From JAAYXU01 sp050942555 (GTDB lineage Bacteria; Bacillota; Clostridia; Christensenellales; UMGS416): a stretch of 13,983 bases of DNA. How positions within the stretch are numbered: the stretch's first letter is position 1; every line of letters starts with the position of its first letter. The position numbers and the translations under genes were made by a program. A model generated the notes under the pieces. That model saw only the letters and a list, made by a program, of their open reading frames with translations. It did not search any database and was not told the origin of the DNA. The stretch lies in contig JBMNNN010000034.1 of the NCBI GenBank assembly GCA_050942555.1, positions 1-13,983 of the forward strand, given 5' to 3'. Shown piece by piece: positions 7,797 through 13,983 of this stretch.

Positions 7797-7874
7797 GGCC
7801 CGGTAGTTCAGTCGGTTTAGAACGCTAGCCTGTCACGCTAGAGGTCGAGGGTTCGAGCCCCTTCCGGGTCGCCA
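7797..7874 (+). tRNA. tRNA-Asp (anticodon GTC)
   Basis: Acceptor GGCCCGG/CCGGGTC with one G-T pair at the second position, anticodon stem CTAGC/GCTAG with loop CTGTCAC (anticodon 7832-7834), T loop TTCGAGC, discriminator G and encoded CCA. Confidence 0.96.
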
Positions 7875-7875
7875 T

Positions 7876-7951
7876 GCCTCGGTAGCTCAGTTGGTAGAGC
7901 AAGGGACTGAAAATCCCTGTGTCGACAGTTCGATTCTGTCCTGAGGCACCA
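7876..7951 (+). tRNA. tRNA-Phe (anticodon GAA)
   Basis: Acceptor GCCTCGG/CTGAGGC, anticodon stem AGGGA/TCCCT with loop CTGAAAA (anticodon 7909-7911), T arm GACAG-TTCGATT-CTGTC, encoded CCA. Only one base separates it from the aspartate tRNA, so both ends depend on precise processing. Confidence 0.96.
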
Positions 7952-7955
7952 CCCT

Positions 7956-8032
7956 GCGGGAGTAGCTCAATTGGCTAGAGCGTCGCCTTGCCATGGCGAA
8001 GGTCGCGGGTTCGAGTCCCGTCTCCCGCTCCA
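7956..8032 (+). tRNA. tRNA-Gly (anticodon GCC)
   Basis: Acceptor GCGGGAG/CTCCCGC, anticodon stem TCGCC/GGCGA with loop TTGCCAT (anticodon 7990-7992), T arm GCGGG-TTCGAGT-CCCGT, discriminator T and encoded CCA. Confidence 0.96.
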
Positions 8033-8087
8033 GTGGTTGTATCGCCCGCCCGGAGCGGCGTTCATCGGCCTGGTTCCGCTCGATGAT

Positions 8088-8115
8088 TCACGTTTTTCGT
8101 GCGTGGGGGTACAAT
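8088..8115 (+). promoter_or_regulatory. Possible internal promoter before the Cys and Leu tRNAs
   Basis: The 104-base spacer between the Gly and Cys tRNAs is much longer than the others. It has TACAAT (8110-8115) with a weak TTCACG (8088-8093) 16 bases upstream, plus overlapping TATATT and TATTAT versions. It also holds a 6-bp inverted repeat, GAGCGG/CCGCTC. The signal is weak; the spacer may simply be processed out. Confidence 0.25.
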
Positions 8116-8136
8116 ATATTATCCTGTTCCATACGG

Positions 8137-8211
8137 GGCGCCATAGCCAAGTGGTAAGGCGAAGGTCTGCAAAACCTTTATTCACCAGTTCGAATCTGGT
8201 TGGCGCCTCCA
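8137..8211 (+). tRNA. tRNA-Cys (anticodon GCA)
   Basis: Acceptor GGCGCCA/TGGCGCC, anticodon stem AAGGT/ACCTT with loop CTGCAAA (anticodon 8169-8171), T arm ACCAG-TTCGAAT-CTGGT, discriminator T and encoded CCA. Confidence 0.96.
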
Positions 8212-8221
8212 ATTTATTAAA

Positions 8222-8308
8222 GCCGAAGTGGCGAAACAGGCAGACGCAAGGGACTTAAAATCCCTCGGTGGCAACACCGTGCCGGTTCGAGCCCGGCCTT
8301 CGGCACCA
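8222..8308 (+). tRNA. tRNA-Leu (anticodon TAA)
   Basis: An 87-base class II tRNA. Acceptor GCCGAAG/CTTCGGC, anticodon stem AGGGA/TCCCT with loop CTTAAAA (anticodon 8256-8258), long variable arm CGGTGGCAACACCG, T loop TTCGAGC, encoded CCA. Last gene of the block and next to the AT-richer module. Confidence 0.96.
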
Positions 8309-8330
8309 TTCGATTGGATATGAAATAAAC

Positions 8331-8361
8331 GCCGCGCCCGCATGGGACGCGGCAGTTTTTT
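8331..8361 (+). terminator. Terminator of the tRNA block, probably bidirectional
   Basis: GCCGCGCCC (8331-8339) pairs with GGG-A-CGCGGC (8344-8353) around a GCAT loop with one bulged A, followed by AG and six T. On the minus strand the same hairpin comes five bases after the GDPD stop and is followed by GTTTATTT, so it can end the convergent operon too. Confidence 0.85.
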
Positions 8362-8365
8362 GCAA

Positions 8366-9565
8366 CTACAGGATACACCCCTCGAAGCAGTAATAGTCGG
8401 TGGTAAAGCCCGTTACGCCTTTTTCCGCCAGCCGGATGATGGTCTCGAAGTCATTGACGATCCAGGATTCCACCGCAATCTCATTGGAGAGGGCAAGCTC
8501 TATGTCCGCGTCGGTCAGGAATTTATGATTAAGATCAAAGTACACATCATTGCCCAGCGATTTGATCCAGGAAACATCGCCTTGATCGATGTTTCTCGTG
8601 CAGAACCCGTAACGAAATCCGTTTCCCGCGATACCGCTTAACGCGTCAAGGACATCCCTGCTGAACGCTTTCGCGGTACACGCTCCCCATAGACCGTTGG
8701 TTTTCACGATGCGGCAAATATCATCTAGATAGCGGGCAAATTCGCCGGTAAAGTGGCTGGGCAGACGCAGTACGGGACGGACGCCCGCTTTGGCCAGAAA
8801 ACTCACTGCTTCAGCCAGCGTCGGGATCTCTGTCCCGGTAAAATACGCATTGAAATACGCCCCGAAATCGTATTGCCGGACTTCGCTCAGCGTCATATCA
8901 TGGATTTTCCCCGTACCATTGGCGGTCGCGTCGATCGTATCGTCGTGAAGCACCACCAGATAGCCGTCCCGGGTGTGGTTGATATTCACCACGCACTCCC
9001 GAAACCCGGCTCTGGCTGCTGTCTGAAAAGCCGGCATCGTATTAAAAGGTGCATAGCCCCGCATACCCTGGTGTGCAACGCACTTGATACCGCAATGCAC
9101 CGTGCCCGGCGCCGACCTGGTGACATAGACCTCCATATCCCTGATCTCGATAGTTCCGCCGTTCTTGCAGCCGATTATAATATCCGCCCGGTCTGCGCCC
9201 ATCGGGACGGTGAAGCGGTATCGGTAATCCCTGTACCCGGTTCCATAGAACTGCACCTGGCCGCTGTCGGCGATCACGCCCTTGCTTGTATAGTTGACAA
9301 CCCTTTGGCCGCCGCGATAATAGACCGGTTCGCAGTATCCCTCGCCGAAATTCCCCGACGGATTCCGGATGCGGGCGTCTACGATTATTTGATCGCCGTA
9401 CACGACGCCGGCGAACGGGAGAACGATTCGCGAATCCCCATGGCAAACGGTATCCGCTGAATAAAGGCGCAGCAATTTCCCCTTTTCCGCATTGTCTGAA
9501 ATACGGAACGCGGCGGAGGAAGAGTCAAGAAGGTCGATCATGTCTTCGAAACGATAGCTTTTCAT
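8366..9565 (-). CDS. GDPD-family (glycerophosphodiester phosphodiesterase fold) protein with extra N-terminal domain and altered active site
   Basis: A 399-residue protein; no signal peptide is seen, so it is probably cytoplasmic. From about residue 160 it follows the GDPD TIM-barrel pattern: AHQG (164-167), PFNT (173-176), HTRDG (197-201), VVLHDD (204-209), then NGTGKIHDMTLSEV and a C-terminal ESWIVNDFE. Typical GDPDs read AHRG, PENT and an E-x-D pair before TxDG. Both general acid/base histidines (H165, H207) remain, but the E-x-D pair is V192 and N194, and the Glu of PENT is Phe. Metal binding and activity may thus be changed or lost. Residues 1-150 are beta-rich with many aromatics, perhaps a jelly-roll carbohydrate-binding type domain (inferred from composition only). 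AAGGA nine bases upstream supports this ATG over the one immediately after the RBS. The gene overlaps the PHP gene by 41 bases. Confidence 0.85.
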   Translation of the reverse strand: MKSYRFEDMIDLLDSSSAAFRISDNAEKGKLLRLYSADTVCHGDSRIVLPFAGVVYGDQIIVDARIRNPSGNFGEGYCEPVYYRGGQRVVNYTSKGVIADSGQVQFYGTGYRDYRYRFTVPMGADRADIIIGCKNGGTIEIRDMEVYVTRSAPGTVHCGIKCVAHQGMRGYAPFNTMPAFQTAARAGFRECVVNINHTRDGYLVVLHDDTIDATANGTGKIHDMTLSEVRQYDFGAYFNAYFTGTEIPTLAEAVSFLAKAGVRPVLRLPSHFTGEFARYLDDICRIVKTNGLWGACTAKAFSRDVLDALSGIAGNGFRYGFCTRNIDQGDVSWIKSLGNDVYFDLNHKFLTDADIELALSNEIAVESWIVNDFETIIRLAEKGVTGFTTDYYCFEGCIL

Positions 9566-10292
9566 ATGCTTCATTCCTTTCGCTGCTACTAATGAAGTTG
9601 AGGTAGTTTCCGCTTTTAATCTCACGCACAAGCCCGTCTTCGCTTTGTAGAGGGCGCTTAACGAGAATGCCTCCTGTAGCTACTTCGTTCAGTCTGTGGC
9701 AATCGGAACCGGAGATTCCTCGGATTCCGTTTTCTTTACACAGGTGCATTGCTCTGCTATTATCGGAGAAAAACCGGGGATTGCCATTGTAAGCTTCAAT
9801 CCCGTCCAAGTATATCATATTTTGCGGTCGCATAGATTCTCTGAATGGATGGGCTTGAATAAGAAGCAGATCTGCGTCGCGAACGATCTGGGATAGTTCT
9901 GCCAGACTGAAACGGTACAGCTCTGGATTTGACTGAATGAAGTACTGATTTACGCCTAGCACCAAATATTCACTGATTCCTTCGTCCAGGCGGATCTCCA
10001 TTCCAAGGAAAACGGCAAAACCGATCTTTTCACCCTCTGCGTGCGCGGTCTCGTATCCGCGCAGAAACCATCTAGCCTTGTTTGACCATGGACCGGATAT
10101 AGTTTCAAAGAAGTCCCTGGTATAGTGATCCGTTATGCAAAACCCGGAGAAACCTGCCTGTGAATACAAACGTACGGTTTCCTGTGCGTTCAGCCTGCCG
10201 CAGGGACTGCTTTCCGAGGTGTGAACGTGGGTATCATAGAGATAGGCCGCGTGCGGCTTTTTAGACCTATTCATATTTGTATCGTAGTACAT
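9525..10292 (-). CDS. PHP-domain metal-dependent phosphoesterase
   Basis: A 255-residue cytoplasmic protein with an apparently full PHP metal site: H22 and H24 in DTHVHTS, D55 and H56 in ITDH, E99 in GMEI, H148 in QAHPFR, D197 and H199 in GSDCHR, plus the usual EAYNG segment before the last motif. Relatives hydrolyse phosphate mono- or diesters, for example AMP, histidinol phosphate or cyclic sugar phosphates; which substrate applies here is not shown. The protein is about the size of stand-alone PHP phosphoesterases and lacks a polymerase domain. The start is supported by TTGGAGC with five bases of spacing. The GDPD-like gene overlaps its 3' end, suggesting the two proteins act together. A hairpin lies between this gene and the binding-protein gene upstream. 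Confidence 0.9.
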   Translation of the reverse strand: MYYDTNMNRSKKPHAAYLYDTHVHTSESSPCGRLNAQETVRLYSQAGFSGFCITDHYTRDFFETISGPWSNKARWFLRGYETAHAEGEKIGFAVFLGMEIRLDEGISEYLVLGVNQYFIQSNPELYRFSLAELSQIVRDADLLLIQAHPFRESMRPQNMIYLDGIEAYNGNPRFFSDNSRAMHLCKENGIRGISGSDCHRLNEVATGGILVKRPLQSEDGLVREIKSGNYLNFISSSERNEAYEKLSFRRHDRPS

Positions 10293-10326
10293 AAACGCTC
10301 CAAGCTAAATATATTGAACTTATGAT

Positions 10327-10368
10327 AAACCCCGGCCCCTTTCGTTATTTCTGTGGAACCGGGGTTTT
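10327..10368 (-). terminator. Hairpin between binding-protein gene and PHP gene (terminator or attenuator)
   Basis: AAACCCCGG (10327-10335) pairs with CCGGGGTTT (10359-10367), a perfect 9-bp stem with a 23-base loop. On the minus strand the stem ends in only three T before ATC, so termination may be partial. It could lower expression of the two phosphoesterase genes relative to the importer. On the plus strand it is followed by four T, but no plus-strand gene is nearby. No clear promoter is seen between it and the PHP gene. Confidence 0.55.
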
Positions 10369-10397
10369 CGCATCTTCTATAGATGGTTCATGCTATA

Positions 10398-12101
10398 CTA
10401 TTTGCCAAAATAGTATTGTTCGCACACATCGAGATACCGCTCGAGTCCCATATTGTCGAGCTCAGTAAGGTACGTCTGCCAGGCCGCGTCGTCGTTGATA
10501 TCCAGTGTGCCAAGAATAAATTGTGTGTAGCTTTGCTTGACATAACTATCTATCGTAGTCTTCAGATCAGTAAATTCGGTGATTATATCCGCATCATTGC
10601 ACCAGACTATAGCTGGTATTCCCGACTTAACGCCACAGTCATCGAACATGGTATTCGCTTCACCCTGTTTCTTATCCATCAGGTAACTGTTGGTCCCTTC
10701 TTTGTATACGGTTGTAAAGACAGCCCGTAGCTTTGTATGGTAGAAAGGCGTAGTCCAATTTTGCCAAACACTGTTCTGGGCGGAGCTCCCTGCAGGAATA
10801 AGTGGGTTATCATCGATCATCTCAATGATAATGCCTTTATCCGGAGTTATATTGTCGCTAAGTCGTCTCCAGTGCTCGTCTTCATATCCTCTGAATATCA
10901 TTAGGGCATTTTCAATTTCCAGAGTGTTATCCAGCCATTGGATCGCAGCCTCAGGGTATTTGCAGGCACTTGTAATAACACAACGCAATTCGGGAGGTCT
11001 ATTTTCGAGAATCATTTGCTTTGGACCGCCCTCAGTGAGAGCCAGCGGACCTATCGCAGTGAAATCTTCATATGCATCTGCATAAACGCTTTGCAGTATA
11101 AAGCGAGCATATGTTGCTCCGCTGGTTACCCCAACAACCATTTCAGCCTCGGAAGTGACGCTGGTAACCGATCTGAACTGGTTTAGATCTTGAACATAGG
11201 TTTCCTCAGCAAGCAATTTTTCTTCAAAAAGATCGTTTAAATATCGAAGGCCATCACGAAATTCGTTCGTACTAGCAGCAAATGTTATTATGCCGTTTTC
11301 TGCAAGTAAAAAATGAGACGGGAACAGTTGGAAACTATTCATTATAGCGTACATGGGATCGCTTCCGGATTCTGCGTATTGATAGCTGCCCATCAAAGGT
11401 ATCTCATCGTCTGTATTACCATTACCGTTCATATCATGATCACGGAAATAAATCAATATCTGCTTAAATTCATCAATGGTATCCGGCATATCCATTCCAG
11501 TTTGCTTAAGCCATGGTTGATAGATCCAGAGCTTAAAACACCTCTCATAATTAGTGTCAGACTGAAGGAGAGGAAGATAATAAAACAGTGTATAGATGTT
11601 ACCATCAGGAGCGGTTATCATCTCTTTTAATTGAGTATCCATGTCGAGAATTGACTTACTAATTGGCGCGTAGCGATCGATTAGATCATTCAGTGGTCTG
11701 AATACTCCTGCTTCTGCATACTGAATAATCTGGGACGTCGTGAATGAAGTGGCATATATATCTGGATATTCTTTGCTTGTTAATGATAGATTAAGCTGCG
11801 TATCCCGCTCTGAAGTATTACAGGTTATCCAATTAATATGGATTCCAGTTAGTTCCTCATAATATTTAGTAAAGCGGTTTGTTTCAAAATTTTCAACAGT
11901 TGCCAATTGCGGTGTGAATACAGTCAATTCCGACGGTTTGACCAGTGTAGGCTCAGGTTCCAGCGTAGGAGTCGAAGCGGGAGTAACAACGGTGGACGTC
12001 TTGGGAGGTTCGGTTGCCTGCGTATTGGAATCTTTGGCACAAGATACCATCGCAATAGTGACGGTAAGCATTGTTAGCAATCCGCAGATTATCTTTCTCA
12101 T
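10398..12101 (-). CDS. Extracellular solute-binding lipoprotein of an Lpl/Ytc-type carbohydrate ABC importer
   Basis: A 567-residue lipoprotein that should capture substrate outside the membrane and hand it to the two permeases. The signal peptide is residues 1-20 with lipobox MVSC (Cys21 lipidated), then a Thr/Pro/Glu-rich linker (about 22-55). The mature part resembles large family 1 binding proteins such as LplA/YtcQ: LTGIHINWI early, SLTSKEYPDIYAT, and a calcium-loop-like DMNGNGNTDDE near residue 223 that is common in this subfamily. AGGAG eight bases before the ATG supports the start. It follows the two permease genes, the usual order for lplB-lplC-lplA type sets. These importers normally borrow a shared ATPase (MsmX/MsmK type) encoded elsewhere, and none is seen here. 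The substrate is unknown. The gene is AT-richer than the left half of the window. Confidence 0.92.
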   Translation of the reverse strand: MRKIICGLLTMLTVTIAMVSCAKDSNTQATEPPKTSTVVTPASTPTLEPEPTLVKPSELTVFTPQLATVENFETNRFTKYYEELTGIHINWITCNTSERDTQLNLSLTSKEYPDIYATSFTTSQIIQYAEAGVFRPLNDLIDRYAPISKSILDMDTQLKEMITAPDGNIYTLFYYLPLLQSDTNYERCFKLWIYQPWLKQTGMDMPDTIDEFKQILIYFRDHDMNGNGNTDDEIPLMGSYQYAESGSDPMYAIMNSFQLFPSHFLLAENGIITFAASTNEFRDGLRYLNDLFEEKLLAEETYVQDLNQFRSVTSVTSEAEMVVGVTSGATYARFILQSVYADAYEDFTAIGPLALTEGGPKQMILENRPPELRCVITSACKYPEAAIQWLDNTLEIENALMIFRGYEDEHWRRLSDNITPDKGIIIEMIDDNPLIPAGSSAQNSVWQNWTTPFYHTKLRAVFTTVYKEGTNSYLMDKKQGEANTMFDDCGVKSGIPAIVWCNDADIITEFTDLKTTIDSYVKQSYTQFILGTLDINDDAAWQTYLTELDNMGLERYLDVCEQYYFGK

Positions 12102-12219
12102 ATTTATCGCTCCTTTAATTCGTATTATTGCATACTAACCATTTGTTGAGTACCAGTGCGTCCCCTTCCCATATTATTTTTTTGTGCACAGGTTGTAGGG
12201 CGAGGAATACAGCAGACAC

Positions 12220-13122
12220 TTATCCCTTAATGGCTCCGATCATCACTCCCTTCACGAAGTATTTCTGTACTAGCGGATATAGTACCATCACGGGTAGCGA
12301 TGCCACAACGATCAATGAATACTTCATTAACTCAGCCCGTTGCTCCATTTTTGTCGCCAGCTCTTCATCCAAATTTACATCGATGCCGGAAATCATATTA
12401 AGCACCAGTATTTCTCGCAATACATTTGGTAAAGGTAATTTAGTTCTCGTTTGAATATATACCATCGCATTAAAATAAGCGTTCCATTGGGCTACGGCAT
12501 AATACAAAGCTATTACTGCGAGGATTGGACCCGATAGGGGTAATGCGATGCTAATTAGGAAGCGAAGATCCCCGCAGCCGTCGATCAGTGCAGCTTTATA
12601 TAAATCCTCAGGAATTTGACTTTGGAAATAAGTTCGCATAATAATCATGTTATACACTGATAATGATCCAGGTAATACAAGCGCCCAAATCGTATCATAC
12701 AATCCCAAATCACGAATCCATAAATACGTGGGTATAAGACCGCCGCTAAAGTACATAGTAAAAATGCACAGCGTCATAATCGGCTTTCTTCCTGCGAAAT
12801 CATGTCGGGAAAGAGGGTACGCACAGCAAATGGTCACAAGCATGGCAATGGCGGTTCCTACCGTCATATAGATGAGCGAATTCCTGTATCCAGACCGAAT
12901 AAATGGGTACTCTATCACTGCCCTGTATCCCTCAAATGACCACTTTTTCGGGATCAGCCAGAGCGTCATAGTAGACGCCCCGCCGCTAATGGACGAAGCT
13001 AATATATATAGCAACGGATATATTAGAACGATAAGAAACACGGATAATACAATCCAGTTAAACCCGAGGAACAGATAGTCCGAGGCTGTGTATCGGATTG
13101 TTTTTTTCTCTATTCTGCTCAT
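12220..13122 (-). CDS. Carbohydrate ABC transporter permease, LplC/YtcP type
   Basis: A 300-residue membrane protein with about six spans, resembling the CUT1-family inner-membrane permease LplC/YtcP. The EAA loop that docks the ATPase is clear: EDLYKAALIDGCG followed by ALPLSGP, with the invariant Asp at residue 181. The N-terminus YTASDYLFLGFNWIVL and the ending LYPLVQKYFVKGVMIGAIKG are typical of the family. An ATG 11 codons further upstream is open, but GAGGGG six bases before this one makes it the better start. It begins 13 bases after the end of the partner permease, so they form one operon. The 118-base gap to the binding-protein gene has no clear promoter or terminator. Confidence 0.93.
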   Translation of the reverse strand: MSRIEKKTIRYTASDYLFLGFNWIVLSVFLIVLIYPLLYILASSISGGASTMTLWLIPKKWSFEGYRAVIEYPFIRSGYRNSLIYMTVGTAIAMLVTICCAYPLSRHDFAGRKPIMTLCIFTMYFSGGLIPTYLWIRDLGLYDTIWALVLPGSLSVYNMIIMRTYFQSQIPEDLYKAALIDGCGDLRFLISIALPLSGPILAVIALYYAVAQWNAYFNAMVYIQTRTKLPLPNVLREILVLNMISGIDVNLDEELATKMEQRAELMKYSLIVVASLPVMVLYPLVQKYFVKGVMIGAIKG

Positions 13123-13135
13123 AATAATCCCCTCA

Positions 13136-13813
13136 TCAGAAAAGTGAAGAGCCACTTAACTGCCGTACAAGCCTGTTTACAGAGAAAAGTAAAACCATAT
13201 TCACGAGTGACTTGAATAAACCGATCGCTGCTGCATAGGAATACTGCGGATTAGGAGTGGCCAACCCAATATTGTAAGTGTACGTGCTGATGACCTCGGA
13301 AACGGACAGGTTCAGATTATTTTGAAGGAGGAGGATTTTTTCAAATCCGATGTCAAACAGATGGCCGCAACGCAGAATTAGCAAAACGCTGAATGTTGGG
13401 AGGATACCTGGTATATCAATGGACCAGATTCGCCGTATTATGTTTGCTCCATCCACAATCGCTGCTTCATGGAGTTCAGTGGATATAGCTGATAAAGCTG
13501 CTATGTAGATAATTGAGTTATATCCAATATTTTGCCACACATCTGACCAAACATAAATATCTCTGAATAATTCGGGTTTCGCCATATAATTGGCTGCAGG
13601 AACGTTAAAGATTTGGAGTATTAGGTTTACCAGCCCGGTGCGAGCGTTTAGGAACTGCGTAATCATACCGCACAGCACCACAACCGATATGAAATGAGGT
13701 GCATAGCTGATCATTTGAACCGTTTTCTTAAAACGTAACGATGGCATATAGTTTAAAAGTAAGGCCAGAACTAAGGACAATGGAAATACTGCAAGGCTGT
13801 AAAGGTTTATCAT
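13136..13813 (-). CDS. Carbohydrate ABC transporter permease, LplB type, N-terminally damaged
   Basis: The partner permease of the importer. The EAA loop is ELHEAAIVDGANIIRRIWSI followed by IPGILP, and the ending SGSSLF is family-like. Coordinates use the only in-frame ATG. Family similarity clearly continues upstream of it, with GGWVGIKYFHKFW and SYLFGRLIRNTF (to about 13885), then is lost, and a TGA closes the frame at 13961-13963. No ATG, GTG or TTG start is present between. About 250 residues of recognisable permease remain, against 290-320 in relatives. The missing part is the start and first membrane span. As shown, the gene is probably non-functional or mis-assembled; a short form starting at 13813 would lack conserved sequence and has no clear ribosome binding site. 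Confidence 0.8.
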   Translation of the reverse strand: MINLYSLAVFPLSLVLALLLNYMPSLRFKKTVQMISYAPHFISVVVLCGMITQFLNARTGLVNLILQIFNVPAANYMAKPELFRDIYVWSDVWQNIGYNSIIYIAALSAISTELHEAAIVDGANIIRRIWSIDIPGILPTFSVLLILRCGHLFDIGFEKILLLQNNLNLSVSEVISTYTYNIGLATPNPQYSYAAAIGLFKSLVNMVLLFSVNRLVRQLSGSSLF

Positions 13814-13878
13814 AAAAGTATTTCTGATAAGTCTACCAAAGAGATAGCTGTTCCAGAATTTATGGAAATATTTAATCC

Positions 13879-13983
13879 CTACCCATCCTCCGGCAGTTCC
13901 AGTGTCGTATGCCAGGTGTTGGCATCGACTGTGGGGATTAACATCATCTGGCCTTGCTTGTCAATCGTACGTTCAGTGATCTC
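13879..13983 (-). CDS. C-terminal end of an unrecognised protein (5' end outside window)
   Basis: In a different frame from the permease, 34 codons are open from the window edge to a TAG, ending in PTVDANTWHTTLELPEDG. The residues look protein-like and soluble, and do not resemble the hydrophobic start of an LplB permease. Its stop falls within a few bases of where permease similarity begins. An open frame this short could arise by chance, so the call is tentative and the family is not recognised. Confidence 0.35.
   Translation of the reverse strand, partial: EITERTIDKQGQMMLIPTVDANTWHTTLELPEDG

Noticed and set aside
7967..8258. Open frames on both strands across the Gly, Cys and Leu tRNAs
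   Set aside because: They are made of tRNA sequence and have no protein-like features.
7529..8308. Repeated array resembling a CRISPR or tandem repeat (similar TAGCTCAGTTGG segments)
   Set aside because: The recurring segments are D and T arms of separate tRNA genes; no identical spaced repeats exist.
12128..12454. Plus-strand open frame opposite the LplC-type permease
   Set aside because: It is antisense to a well-supported permease and shows no recognisable features.

Overview
The window looks like chromosome from a GC-rich, endospore-forming member of the Clostridia (Bacillota). The evidence is a SpoIIP sporulation protein next to a DUF1614 membrane protein, the nrdR-pgeF pair, a single-chain clostridial-type PurL, an Lpl/Ytc-type carbohydrate ABC importer, GGAGG-type ribosome binding sites, and tRNA genes that all encode their CCA ends. 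The exact genus cannot be read from the sequence.

Left part (about 1-3925, minus strand): the large FGAM synthase gene purL runs off the left edge, so its C-terminal glutaminase part is not seen. It has its own extended -10 promoter. Behind it lies a TauE/SafE-type (TSUP) membrane permease gene with a good promoter covered by two palindromes. Middle (about 3966-7425, plus strand): nrdR (repressor of ribonucleotide reductase genes) and pgeF (laccase-domain peptidoglycan editing / purine nucleoside enzyme) are one nucleotide apart and share a strong promoter. They are followed by a DUF1614 membrane protein gene overlapping spoIIP, closed by a clear terminator.

tRNA block (7471-8361, plus strand): a consensus promoter drives tRNA genes Pro(TGG), Glu(TTC), CAT (Met or Ile2), Asp(GTC), Phe(GAA), Gly(GCC), Cys(GCA) and Leu(TAA). 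The block ends in a hairpin terminator that can also serve the convergent operon on the other strand.

Right part (8366 to the end, minus strand): an AT-richer accessory module. Transcription order is unknown gene end, permease B (5' end damaged), permease C, solute-binding lipoprotein, PHP-domain phosphoesterase, GDPD-family protein. The last two overlap and are probably translationally coupled. The GDPD-like protein has an extra N-terminal beta-rich region and has lost two acidic residues normally used for metal binding, while the PHP protein keeps a full set of metal ligands. The importer plus two phosphoesterase-fold proteins is the best candidate here for an unusual system, possibly uptake and breakdown of a phosphodiester-containing glycan or polyol; that function is inference. 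The 5' end of permease B joins abruptly to the end of another reading frame, which suggests a deletion junction or an assembly error.
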